Below, piece by piece: positions 40,557 to 48,350 of a DNA stretch of 64,000 nt. Origin of the DNA: Streptomyces sp. B1I3 (GTDB taxonomy: Bacteria > Actinomycetota > Actinomycetes > Streptomycetales > Streptomycetaceae). Made by a program: the position numbers and the translations under genes. The notes below the pieces were generated by a model that was not told the origin of the DNA, did no database searches, and worked only from the letters and a program-made list of their open reading frames with translations. Within the stretch, counting starts at the first letter, position 1. The number at the start of each line of letters is the position of its first letter. Where the stretch lies: NCBI RefSeq assembly GCF_030816615.1, contig NZ_JAUSYD010000001.1, positions 1,736,001-1,800,000 of the forward strand, given 5' to 3'.

Positions 40557-41432
40557 ATGGCCACCCCCACGGCGGAATCCACGGCGGAACCCACGGCGGG
40601 CACCACGGCCCCGGACACCGCCGCACCGGGCACGAGTGCCCAGGACGCCGCCGCACCCGGCGCCGAGGTGACGGACGCCGTCACGTCCTCGGAGCTGCTG
40701 TCCGTCGTCGCCTCCCGCGAACTCGCGGCCCGCCGGACCGTGTTCGCCGGCATCGGACTGCCCACGCTCGCCACCGAGCTGGCCCATCTGACGGTCGCGC
40801 CGCAGATCGAGGTCGTGTACGAGTCCGGGGTCTGCGGCGCGCACCCCTCGCACCTGCCGGAGACCATCGCCGACGCCGTCCTCATCTCGGGCGCCGAGGC
40901 GGTCCTGTCGATGCCGGCCCTGTTCGGCTGCGTCCTCCAGGGCGGCCACATCGACGTCGGCTTCCTGGGCGCCGCCCAGATCGACCGGTGGGGCAATCTG
41001 AACACCTCCGTCATCGGGGAGTGGGACAGCCCGCAGGTGCGGCTGCCCGGTTCCGGCGGCGGCATCGAGGTGATGGCCAACTCCCGTGAGGTCTTCGTCG
41101 TGATGCGCAGGCACAACCCGCGCTCCTTCACCGGGACCCTGGACTTCTGCACCACTCCCGGCCCGGACCGCGCGCTCGCGGAGGGCATCCGGCCGCTGGG
41201 CGTCGGCGTCACCCGGGTCATCACCGAGCTGGGCATCCTGGCCCGCGAGGGCATCGGCGAGGAGCTGCGTCTGGTCGCCGTCCACCCGGGCGTCACGGTC
41301 GAACAGGTCCGGGCGGCGACGGGCTGGGACCTGAAGGTGGCCGACGAGGTCGGGACCGTACCGCCGCCGACCGCCGCGGAGCTGCGGCTCCTGCGCGAGG
41401 ACGTCGACCCCGATCGCGTCTATCTTCGCTGA
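40557..41432 (+). CDS. CoA-transferase, subunit B (GctB/CatJ type)
   Basis: A 291-residue beta subunit. The family I catalytic glutamate is in YESGVCGAHP (about residue 100), followed by the GGHIDVGFLGAAQIDRWGNLN segment. Residues 1-40 are an extension of almost only Ala, Thr, Pro, Glu and Ser (TAESTAEPTAGTTAP and similar) that is not part of the usual fold. GAGAAGGAG stands 6 nt before the ATG at 40557. A GTG at 40527 overlaps the stop of subunit A and would add ten residues, so translational coupling is possible. It pairs with subunit A to form the active heteromer. Confidence 0.85.
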   Translation: MATPTAESTAEPTAGTTAPDTAAPGTSAQDAAAPGAEVTDAVTSSELLSVVASRELAARRTVFAGIGLPTLATELAHLTVAPQIEVVYESGVCGAHPSHLPETIADAVLISGAEAVLSMPALFGCVLQGGHIDVGFLGAAQIDRWGNLNTSVIGEWDSPQVRLPGSGGGIEVMANSREVFVVMRRHNPRSFTGTLDFCTTPGPDRALAEGIRPLGVGVTRVITELGILAREGIGEELRLVAVHPGVTVEQVRAATGWDLKVADEVGTVPPPTAAELRLLREDVDPDRVYLR

Positions 41433-41466
41433 CACGTACCGCACCTGCGAGAGGACCGTAACCGCC

Positions 41467-42999
41467 ATGCGCATCAGGATCGTCGGCGCCGGAGCCATGG
41501 GCCGCGGCATCGCCCAGTGGGCGGCGAGCGCCGGACACACCGTCGAGTTGTGTGATGTCCGGACGGAGGCCGTCACCGAGGCCGTGGACTTCGTGCGGTC
41601 CATGCTGGGACGCGCGGTGGCCAAGGGCCGGATGTCCGCCGGGGCCGCCGCCGCCGCCCTGGAGCGGCTGGTCCCCCTGGACGACCCCTGGGCGCCGGGC
41701 CCGGACGTGGAACTGGTCGTCGAGGCCGTACGGGAGGACCTGGACACGAAGGCCGAGGTGTTCGGGAAGCTCGAGCAGGTCCTGCCCGCCTCCACCGTGT
41801 TCGCGACCAACACCTCCTCCCTGTCGGTGACCCGCATCGCCGCCTCGCTGGGCGACCCGACGCGGCTGGCGGGGCTGCACTTCTTCAACCCCGTGCCGCT
41901 GATGCGGATCGTGGAGGTCGTGCCGGGCGCCGCCACCCGCCCGGAGATCCCGCCGGCCCTCACCGAGCTGGTCGAGAGCTGCGGCCACCGCGCGGTCACG
42001 GTCGCCGACACCCCGGGCTTCCTGGTCAACCACGCCGGGCGCGGCCTGGTGACCGAGGCACTGGCACTGCTGGAGGAGTCGGTCGCGGGCCCGGCGGACA
42101 TCGACCGCATCGCCCGGGACGTACTGGGCCTGCGGATGGGCCCCTTCGAGCTGATGGACCTCACGGGCCTCGACGTGACGGCTGCGGTGATCGACTCGAT
42201 CTGGCAGGGCTTCCGGTACGAGGACCGCCTCCGTCCCTCCTACCTCACACCGAACCGGGTGACGGCGGGGCTGCACGGCCGCAAGACCGGACAGGGCTGG
42301 TTCCCGTACGGCTCCGAGGCGCCCGCCGGTGCGGCCGAGCCGCCCGTGACGGGTGAAGCCGGCCGGCCGGTGTTCGTGGTGGGCGACGACGACGGCGGGC
42401 TGCGGGACGCGCTGGCCGCGTCCGGGGCCGCCGTCGAGACCGGCGGGCAAGCCTCCGCCGGCGCCCTCGTCCTGGTCCCGGTCTGGGGCACCACCGTGGC
42501 CGCCGCCGTGTCGTCCCTGGGGCTGCCCGCCGGGCGCACCTTCGGGGTGGACCCGCTGCCCGGCGCGGGCCGTCGCCGGGTGCTCGCGGTGACGCCGGCG
42601 GCCGACCCGGCCGCCGCGCGGGACGCCCGAGCCGTCCTGGCCCGGGCGGCGGACGGCGGGGAGCCCTACGCCGTGTCCGTGGTCCGGGACACGGCGGGTT
42701 CGGTGGCGCAACGGCTGCTCGCCTCGGTGGTGTCGGTCGCCACGTCGATCGCGGAACGCGCGCTCGCCACCCCGGCGGACATCGACCTGGCCGTGACGAC
42801 CGGTCTCGGCTACCCGACCGGACCCCTGGCCTGGGGCGACCGGGTCGGCGCCGCCCGGATGCTGGCACTGCAGCGGGCCCTGCACTCCACGACCGGCGAC
42901 CCGCGCCACCGCCCGACCCGCTGGCTCACGGAACGGGCCCAGCTCGGCCTGGCGCTGACGGACCCGGGCACCGCGCCCGGCGCCTGCGTCGACCTGTAG
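41467..42999 (+). CDS. 3-hydroxyacyl-CoA dehydrogenase (PaaH/PaaC-like)
   Basis: A 510-residue NAD-dependent dehydrogenase. The Rossmann motif GAGAMG is at residues 7-12, with the acidic residue that binds NAD ribose in CDVR. The catalytic His-Glu dyad region appears as LAGLHFFNPVPLMRIVEVV. The C-terminal 3HCDH domain occurs twice: first NHAGRGLVTEALALLEESV with GPFELMDLTGLDV, then a second, more diverged copy (QRLLASVVSVATSIAERALA). Two such domains occur in 3-hydroxyadipyl-CoA dehydrogenases of phenylacetate or dicarboxylate breakdown. It converts 3-hydroxyacyl-CoA to 3-oxoacyl-CoA, the substrate of a thiolase. It follows subunit B by 34 bp in the same operon. Confidence 0.9.
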   Translation: MRIRIVGAGAMGRGIAQWAASAGHTVELCDVRTEAVTEAVDFVRSMLGRAVAKGRMSAGAAAAALERLVPLDDPWAPGPDVELVVEAVREDLDTKAEVFGKLEQVLPASTVFATNTSSLSVTRIAASLGDPTRLAGLHFFNPVPLMRIVEVVPGAATRPEIPPALTELVESCGHRAVTVADTPGFLVNHAGRGLVTEALALLEESVAGPADIDRIARDVLGLRMGPFELMDLTGLDVTAAVIDSIWQGFRYEDRLRPSYLTPNRVTAGLHGRKTGQGWFPYGSEAPAGAAEPPVTGEAGRPVFVVGDDDGGLRDALAASGAAVETGGQASAGALVLVPVWGTTVAAAVSSLGLPAGRTFGVDPLPGAGRRRVLAVTPAADPAAARDARAVLARAADGGEPYAVSVVRDTAGSVAQRLLASVVSVATSIAERALATPADIDLAVTTGLGYPTGPLAWGDRVGAARMLALQRALHSTTGDPRHRPTRWLTERAQLGLALTDPGTAPGACVDL

Positions 43000-43069
43000 C
43001 GGCCGGGCGGCGCGGCGCGGGCGTGGAGGCCATGACCGTTTCGTACAAGACCCCGGCGTGGCGCCCGCG

Positions 43070-43075
43070 TACGTT
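43070..43075 (+). promoter_or_regulatory. -10 element of a leaderless promoter (VOC gene)
   Basis: TACGTT (TANNNT) ends exactly 6 nt before the ATG at 43082, and no Shine-Dalgarno sequence precedes that ATG. This is the spacing expected when transcription starts at the A of ATG. The -35 region is not obvious. Confidence 0.55.
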
Positions 43076-43081
43076 CGGTCC

Positions 43082-43474
43082 ATGACTCCACGACTGGACG
43101 CCGTCTCCGTCACCACGGCGGACCTGGCCGCATCGCTCGCCTTCTACCGCCGGCTCGGGCTCGACATCCCCGCCGGCGCCGAATCCGCTCCCCATGTCGA
43201 AGTGGCCCTCCCGGGCGGGCAGCGCCTGCTGTGGGACACGGAGGACGTGGTCCGTTCCTTCGACCCCGGCTGGACGGGGCCGCAGGGCGGCGAGCGCCTC
43301 GGGCTCGCCTTTCTCTGCGACAGTCCGGCGGAGGTCGACGCGGTCTACGCCGACCTGACCGGCGCCGGACACCAGGGGCATCTGAAGCCCTGGGACGCCG
43401 TCTGGGGCCAGCGCTACGCGGTCGTCCTGGACCCCGACGGCTGCGCGGTGTCACTCTTCGCCCCCGCGTCGTAG
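43082..43474 (+). CDS. VOC (glyoxalase/bleomycin-resistance fold) protein
   Basis: A 130-residue protein with two beta-alpha-beta-beta-beta units of the vicinal oxygen chelate fold. The first opens TTADLAASLAFYRRLGLDIP and contains HVEVALPGG; the second contains DAVYADLTGAGH and ends YAVVLDPDGCAVSLFAP. The family includes glyoxalases, dioxygenases and drug-binding proteins; potential metal ligands (His40, Glu42) are present but the function cannot be fixed. It appears to be transcribed alone from a leaderless promoter and ends at the hairpin at 43501. Confidence 0.8.
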   Translation: MTPRLDAVSVTTADLAASLAFYRRLGLDIPAGAESAPHVEVALPGGQRLLWDTEDVVRSFDPGWTGPQGGERLGLAFLCDSPAEVDAVYADLTGAGHQGHLKPWDAVWGQRYAVVLDPDGCAVSLFAPAS

Positions 43475-43500
43475 GCGGATCGGGCGGCAGCCGCCGCCGA

Positions 43501-43536
43501 ACCGGGCCGCCGGCTGTGCGAGGCCGGCGGCCCGGT
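43501..43536 (+). terminator. Terminator of the VOC gene
   Basis: Perfect 14-bp arms (43501-43514 and 43523-43536) with an 8-nt loop, 27 bp after the VOC stop codon. Confidence 0.75.
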
Positions 43537-43669
43537 AGCCGTTTCGGCCCGGCTCCGTGGCCGCCGCGCCGCCGCGTCGCCGGAGGTCACGCCACCGCGT
43601 TCCCCCGCGGCCCTCACGGGGCCGGGCCCTCTTCGCTTGTACCGTGTTGCCTCGGAGACAGGAGAGGCG

Positions 43670-44473
43670 ATGGGCGCACAGCACGGCAGGGCACTGGTCA
43701 CGGGGGCCTCCTCGGGCATCGGAGCGGCGTACGCGGCTCGGCTGGCTGCCGGAGGATGGGACACCGTCCTGGTGGCCCGGCGGGAACAGCGGCTCGCCGA
43801 CGTGGCGTCACGGTTGCGCGAGGAGACCGGATCGGCCGTGGAGACCCTCGTGGCGGACCTGTCGGATCCCGGCGGTCTGGCGCGTGTGGTGGAGCGGGCG
43901 GGGCGTGACGACATCGGTTTCCTGCTGAACAACGCGGGGATCAACGGGTACGGCCCGTTCGACGAGCTCGAGCCCGCGCTGATGGCGAAGGTGATCGACG
44001 TCAACGTCCTCGCCGTCACCGCGCTGGCACGGGCGGCGATCCCGGCCATGCTCCGCCAGGGCCGGGGCACGGTGGTCAACGTGGCCTCCCAGCTGGCGTT
44101 CGCCGGCTCGCTGCCGCCGCGGCCACTGCCCGAGCGTGCCGTGTACGCCGGTAGCAAGGGGTACGTGGTCACCTTCACCCGCACCCTCGCGGCCGAACTG
44201 GCCGGCTCACCCCTGCGCCTGCAGGTGCTGTGCCCCGGCCTCACCGCCACCGAATTCCATCGCTCGCGCGGCGAGGAGCCCGTCGGCGGACGCGAGCAGT
44301 CCGTGCACGCGGACGGGGGTGTGCCCGTGGACCAGGTGGTCGACGCCTCGCTGGCCGCGCTGGAGGACGGCCGGGTGGTGTGTGTGCCCGGACTGCCGGA
44401 CGCGACGCCGGTCGACGGCCTTTCGGCGGCGGAGCTGGCGATCCGGACGGCGGCCCGCGGCGGCCACGGCTGA
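43670..44473 (+). CDS. Short-chain dehydrogenase/reductase
   Basis: A 267-residue classical SDR. The cofactor motif TGASSGIG is at residues 11-18, NNAG at 87-90, and the catalytic Ser140, Tyr159 and Lys163 (YAGSK) are intact. The arginines after the second strand (ARREQR) suggest NADPH preference. The C-terminal region with CPGLTATEF is typical. Substrates of such proteins (sugars, steroids, polyketides, acyl chains) cannot be inferred. The start is the ATG at 43670 with GGAGAGG upstream; the longer frame from 43637 is unsupported. It converges on the AraC-type gene. Confidence 0.88.
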   Translation: MGAQHGRALVTGASSGIGAAYAARLAAGGWDTVLVARREQRLADVASRLREETGSAVETLVADLSDPGGLARVVERAGRDDIGFLLNNAGINGYGPFDELEPALMAKVIDVNVLAVTALARAAIPAMLRQGRGTVVNVASQLAFAGSLPPRPLPERAVYAGSKGYVVTFTRTLAAELAGSPLRLQVLCPGLTATEFHRSRGEEPVGGREQSVHADGGVPVDQVVDASLAALEDGRVVCVPGLPDATPVDGLSAAELAIRTAARGGHG

Positions 44474-44520
44474 ACGGGCCCCTGGCCCGCGCCCGGGCGC
44501 CGGCGATCCGGACGCCACGG

Positions 44521-45240
44521 CTACGCCGTGTCCGCGAGGCCCCGTGCCGCCAGGTAGCCGCCGAGCGTCGTGCCGGCCAGGTCACGCATCTCACGGGCCA
44601 GGTGGGCCTGGTCGGCGCAGCCCGCGGCGCAGGCGGCCTCGGCGTACGGCGTTCCCGCCCGTACGAGGGCCAGGGCGCGCTGCAGGCGCAGGATCCTGGC
44701 CAGCGTCTTGGGCCCGTAGCCGAACGCGGTGAGGGAGCGGCGGTGCAGCTGGCGGGCGCCGAGGCCGACTGCGCGGGCGGTGGCGGCGACGGAGCTCCCC
44801 CGCCGCAGCAGGGCGGCGACGGCCACCGTGAGGGGGTCGGGCGGCTCGCACTCGGCCGCCCTGCGCAGGGCGAGGGCCTCCAGCGCCGCGACCGGGTCGG
44901 CGGCACCGGCGATCCGCTCGGTGAGCCTGCGGACCTCCGCGCCCGGCCAGAGGGCGTCGAGGGCGATCCGCCGGTCGCGCAGTTCGTGGGCCGGTACGCC
45001 GAGCAGCGCGGGCGCGGTGCCGGGGGCGAAGCGGATTCCGGCGCAGGGCCGGCCGTCGGTCCCGGAGGGTGTGAACGCGTGGGTGTCGGGGCCTGCCACC
45101 AGCAGCCGGTCCCCTACCCTGAGCAGGTCCATGCAGCCGTCGGGCAGTACCTGCCGTGCGGGGTCGCGGGGCCCGCTCCAGGTCCAGACCGTGGCACCGC
45201 CGAAGGCCGATGCCCGCTCCTCGTACCGTGCGCCTCCCAT
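44521..45240 (-). CDS. AraC-family transcriptional regulator
   Basis: A 239-residue regulator. The N-terminal half (DUF6597-like, LPDGCMDLLRVGDRLLVAGPD) resembles the small sensing domain found in many actinobacterial AraC proteins. The C-terminal pair of HTH motifs (about 150-235) reads SSVAATARAVGLGARQLHRRS and YAEAACAAGCADQAHLAREMR. No target is evident; it is just downstream of the YihY/BrkB gene on the same strand (17 bp), so they may share a transcript. The start ATG at 45240 is close to GGAG (3 nt), so an upstream GTG at 45249 is possible. Confidence 0.85.
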   Translation of the reverse strand: MGGARYEERASAFGGATVWTWSGPRDPARQVLPDGCMDLLRVGDRLLVAGPDTHAFTPSGTDGRPCAGIRFAPGTAPALLGVPAHELRDRRIALDALWPGAEVRRLTERIAGAADPVAALEALALRRAAECEPPDPLTVAVAALLRRGSSVAATARAVGLGARQLHRRSLTAFGYGPKTLARILRLQRALALVRAGTPYAEAACAAGCADQAHLAREMRDLAGTTLGGYLAARGLADTA

Positions 45241-45257
45241 GGGCTCCACGCTACGGG

Positions 45258-46436
45258 TCACTGGTCCCTGGTGTCCTGGGGGCCCTTGGGGTCCCGGGCG
45301 TCCCGGGGATCTCTCTGTTCCTTCTCGCGGCTCGCGTGCAGCCGGGACCTCACGTCGTCCGGGGGCAGGAAGCGCGACCAGCGTTCCGGGTACTCGGACG
45401 GCATGTACACGTCCTCCTCGTCGTCCGCCCAGGCGTCCCAGTTCGCCGCCTGGGCGCGGGCCACGAGCTCGGCGGCCTGTGCCGCCCGGGCCCGCTCGGT
45501 GACCGCCCGGGCCGCGGCCGTGGCCAGCGACGGCCATACGCGGTCGATCGCGGCGTTCACCGCCGCCCCCACGAGCACCGCGAAGGCGGAGATGCCTATC
45601 CAGAGCAGGACGGCGATCGGCGCGGCCAGCGAGCCGTAGATGGTGGGCCCTTCCACCGTGCTCGTCAGGTAGATCCGGAGCAGGAAGCTGCCCAGCACCC
45701 ACATCGCCAGCGCCACCAGCGCCCCGGGCACGTCCTCTATCCAGGGCGAGCGGACGGGGACCGACACGTGGTAGAGCGTCGTGAGGAACGCGATGGACAG
45801 CACCATGACCAGGGGCCAGTACAGGACGGCGAGGACTTCGGTGCCCCAGGGGACGAACTCCACCACCCGGTCGGGGCCGACCACCAGCAACGGCAGCACC
45901 ACCGCCCCCAGCAGCAGAGCGGTGACGTACAGCAGGAAGGCGAGCAGCCGGGTCTTGACGATGCCGCGGTGCCCGTCGAGCCCGTACATCACGGTGATGG
46001 TGTCGATGAAGACGTTCACCGCGCGGGACCCCGACCAGAGGGCGATCGCGAATCCGATCGAGATGACATCGGGCCGGGCGCCCGTGGTGACGTCCTCCAT
46101 GAGTGGTTTGGCGATGTCGTTGACGCCGCGCTCGGACAGCACGGTCTGCACCGCGTCCAGGATGTTCCGCTCGAGGGAGGCGACCGTCGTGGTGGCCGTC
46201 CAGTCGTCGACGTAGCCCAGCAGCCCGATCAGGCCGAGCAGCAGCGGAGGCAGGGACAGCAGGGTGAAGAACGCCGCCTCGGCCGCGAGACCGAGGATGC
46301 GGTACTCGATGCACGAGTTGACCGTGTCCTTGAGCAATTGCCACGCCATCTGGCGCTTGGACACGTTGCGGTAGAGGACTCGAGCCCGGTGGAGCCGACC
46401 CGGTGGCCGCTCGGGTGTTTCATTTGCTGCCTGCAC
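45258..46436 (-). CDS. YihY/BrkB family inner-membrane protein
   Basis: A 392-residue membrane protein with about six hydrophobic segments between residues 40 and 300. It has the family motif EYRILGLAAEAAFFTLLSLPPLLLG split by charged loops, and later YGSLAAPIAVLLWIGISAFAVLVGA. The C-terminal 90 residues are soluble, acidic and end with a run of Arg-Asp dipeptides (RDPRDARDPKG). YihY-type proteins are poorly characterised; early claims of RNase BN activity were withdrawn. The GTG at 46436 is the first codon of the transcript if the symmetric -10 at 46442 is used; AAGGAG is immediately adjacent to it. It is divergent from the AidB-like gene, with only 17 bp between start codons. Confidence 0.85.
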   Translation of the reverse strand: MQAANETPERPPGRLHRARVLYRNVSKRQMAWQLLKDTVNSCIEYRILGLAAEAAFFTLLSLPPLLLGLIGLLGYVDDWTATTTVASLERNILDAVQTVLSERGVNDIAKPLMEDVTTGARPDVISIGFAIALWSGSRAVNVFIDTITVMYGLDGHRGIVKTRLLAFLLYVTALLLGAVVLPLLVVGPDRVVEFVPWGTEVLAVLYWPLVMVLSIAFLTTLYHVSVPVRSPWIEDVPGALVALAMWVLGSFLLRIYLTSTVEGPTIYGSLAAPIAVLLWIGISAFAVLVGAAVNAAIDRVWPSLATAAARAVTERARAAQAAELVARAQAANWDAWADDEEDVYMPSEYPERWSRFLPPDDVRSRLHASREKEQRDPRDARDPKGPQDTRDQ

Positions 46437-46441
46437 CTCCT

Positions 46442-46448
46442 TACCGTA
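46442..46448. promoter_or_regulatory. Symmetric bidirectional -10 element TACCGTA
   Basis: On the plus strand TACCGT (46442-46447) ends 6 nt before the ATG at 46454. On the minus strand TACGGT (46448-46443) ends 6 nt before the GTG at 46436. Both fit TANNNT, they share six base pairs, and both spacings predict transcription from the first base of the start codon. No Shine-Dalgarno sequence at usable distance exists for either gene. Confidence 0.65.
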
Positions 46449-46453
46449 TCGGC

Positions 46454-48091
46454 ATGGCAGCAACCACCCACACAGTGACCAACCAGGTTCCGCCGCTGGT
46501 CGGCTATGACGTCTACGCGACCGACCGGGCGCTGACGGAGGCCGTCGAGCGGCACATCGGGCCGGAGGACCTCGACGAGGCGCGGAGCGAACTCGAGACG
46601 CTCGGAGTGGCCGCCGGTTCCGCCCAGGCCCAGGCGTGGGGTGCGCAGGCGAACGAGAATCCGCCGAAGCTGCGTACCCACGACCGCTACGGGCACCGCC
46701 TCGACGAAGTGGAGTTCCATCCGTCCTGGCACCGGCTCCTGGGGCACGCGGTCTCGGCCGGGCTGACCGACGCCTGGGGCCGGCCGGCCGGGCACGTCCG
46801 CCGGGCGGCCGGCTTCCTGGTGTGGACACAGACCGAGGCGGGCCACGGCTGCCCGCTGTCCATGACGCACGCGGCGGTCCCCGCGCTGCGGACCGATCCC
46901 GCGCTGGCCGCCGAGTGGGAGCCGCTGCTCACCTCCCACGTGTACGAGGAGGGGCTGCGGCCGGCGCCGGAGAAGGCCGGCGTGCTCTTCGGGATGGGCA
47001 TGACGGAGAAACAGGGCGGCACCGACGTGCGGTCCAACACCACCCGGGCCGAGCCGCTGGCCGGCGACGGGGAGTATCTGCTGACCGGGCACAAGTGGTT
47101 CTGTTCGGCGCCCATGTCCGACGGGTTCCTCGTGCTGGCGCAGGCTCCGGGTGGGCTGAGCTGCTTCCTCGTGCCGCGGGTCCTGCCGGACGGCGCCCGC
47201 AACGTGTTCGCGATCCAGCGCCTCAAGGACAAGCTGGGCAACCGGTCGAACGCGTCCTGCGAGGTCGAGTTCGACGGCACGTGGGCCCGCCTGGTCGGCG
47301 AGGAGGGGCGGGGGGTGCGCACCATCATCGAGATGGTGGCGGCGACCCGGCTGGACTGCGTGGTCGGTTCGGCGGCGCTGATGCGGCAGGCGGTGGCCCA
47401 GGCGATCCACCACAGCGCGTACCGCAGCGCGTTCGGTGGCCTGCTGATCGAGAAGCCCCTGATGCGCAACGTCCTGGCCGATCTGGCCCTGGAGTCGGAG
47501 GCGGCGACCACGCTCGCGCTGCGGCTGGCCGCCGCGTACGACGCGGACACGGAGGAGGAACGGGCCTTCCTGCGGATCGCCGTGCCGGCCGCGAAGTACT
47601 GGGTGACGAAGCGGTGCACCGCGGTGGTCGGCGAGGCTCTGGAGTGCCTGGGCGGCAACGGTTACGTCGAGGAGTCCGGCATGCCCCGGCTGCTTCGCGA
47701 GGCTCCCCTCAACTCGATCTGGGAGGGCTCGGGCAACGTACAGGCGCTCGACGTCCTGCGGGCGCTGCAGCGCGAACCGCAGGCGCTCAACGCGTTCCTG
47801 CGGGAGGTCGGGAAGGCCCGCGGCCAGGATCACCGCCTCGACGCGGCGATCAAGGACCTGCTGACGGAGCTCGCGGATCTGGATGCCGCCGAGGCGCGGG
47901 CCCGGCGGCTCGTGGAGCGGATGGCCCTGGTGCTGCAGGGATCGCTGCTGCTGCGCTGGGCCCCGCCGGAGGTCGCGGACGCGTTCTGCGCCTCGCGGCT
48001 GGGCGGGGACTGGGGCTCGGCCTTCGGCACGCTGCCGCACAGCCTGGACCTGGCATCGGTCGTGGAACGGGCGCGGGCGCAGGACCGGTAG
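46454..48091 (+). CDS. AidB-like acyl-CoA dehydrogenase family protein
   Basis: A 545-residue flavoprotein closely similar to E. coli AidB (541 residues) along its whole length. Shared landmarks are HTVTNQVPPL at the N-terminus, ANENPPKLRTHDRYG, GMGMTEKQGGTDVRSNTTRAE, LKDKLGNRSNASCEVEF and NSIWEGSGN. In E. coli, AidB is induced by alkylating agents, binds FAD and DNA, and shows weak isovaleryl-CoA dehydrogenase activity. The C-terminal domain after residue 440 would be the DNA-binding part. Here it is not next to ada or alk genes (an Ada-AlkA gene lies 16 kb away). The ATG has no ribosome site and seems leaderless. A terminator follows at 48107. Confidence 0.88.
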   Translation: MAATTHTVTNQVPPLVGYDVYATDRALTEAVERHIGPEDLDEARSELETLGVAAGSAQAQAWGAQANENPPKLRTHDRYGHRLDEVEFHPSWHRLLGHAVSAGLTDAWGRPAGHVRRAAGFLVWTQTEAGHGCPLSMTHAAVPALRTDPALAAEWEPLLTSHVYEEGLRPAPEKAGVLFGMGMTEKQGGTDVRSNTTRAEPLAGDGEYLLTGHKWFCSAPMSDGFLVLAQAPGGLSCFLVPRVLPDGARNVFAIQRLKDKLGNRSNASCEVEFDGTWARLVGEEGRGVRTIIEMVAATRLDCVVGSAALMRQAVAQAIHHSAYRSAFGGLLIEKPLMRNVLADLALESEAATTLALRLAAAYDADTEEERAFLRIAVPAAKYWVTKRCTAVVGEALECLGGNGYVEESGMPRLLREAPLNSIWEGSGNVQALDVLRALQREPQALNAFLREVGKARGQDHRLDAAIKDLLTELADLDAAEARARRLVERMALVLQGSLLLRWAPPEVADAFCASRLGGDWGSAFGTLPHSLDLASVVERARAQDR

Positions 48092-48106
48092 CCCCGCGCA
48101 AGCGAC

Positions 48107-48142
48107 GGAGGGTGGTGCTGCGCCGACACGGCACCACCCTCC
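48107..48142 (+). terminator. Terminator of the AidB-like gene
   Basis: Perfect 12-bp arms (48107-48118 and 48131-48142) with a 12-nt loop, 15 bp after the stop codon. Confidence 0.7.
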
Positions 48143-48228
48143 ACGCTTGTGCACCACCGCCCGGTGGGGTCGGGGCCCCGCCGTACGGTGTTCCGCCACT
48201 CTTGTACGGTCCGGGACGTGTCACCAGA

Positions 48229-48246
48229 GTTGCAAAGGGTTGCAAC
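48229..48246. promoter_or_regulatory. Candidate operator GTTGCAA-N4-TTGCAAC
   Basis: A perfect 7-bp inverted repeat with a 4-nt spacer, about 105 bp before the GAF-regulator ATG. The sequence is AT-rich compared with its surroundings and lies beyond the AidB-like terminator, so it most likely belongs to the control region of the GAF gene, perhaps for autoregulation. Confidence 0.5.
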
Positions 48247-48350
48247 CATTGTGGGGAGTGCGGGGCGGCGGCACCCACGGCACGGCAGGATGGCCCTGGG
48301 TCCGGTGTTTCCCCACCGGACCGGGCCCACGCTTCATGGGGGGACCCGTC

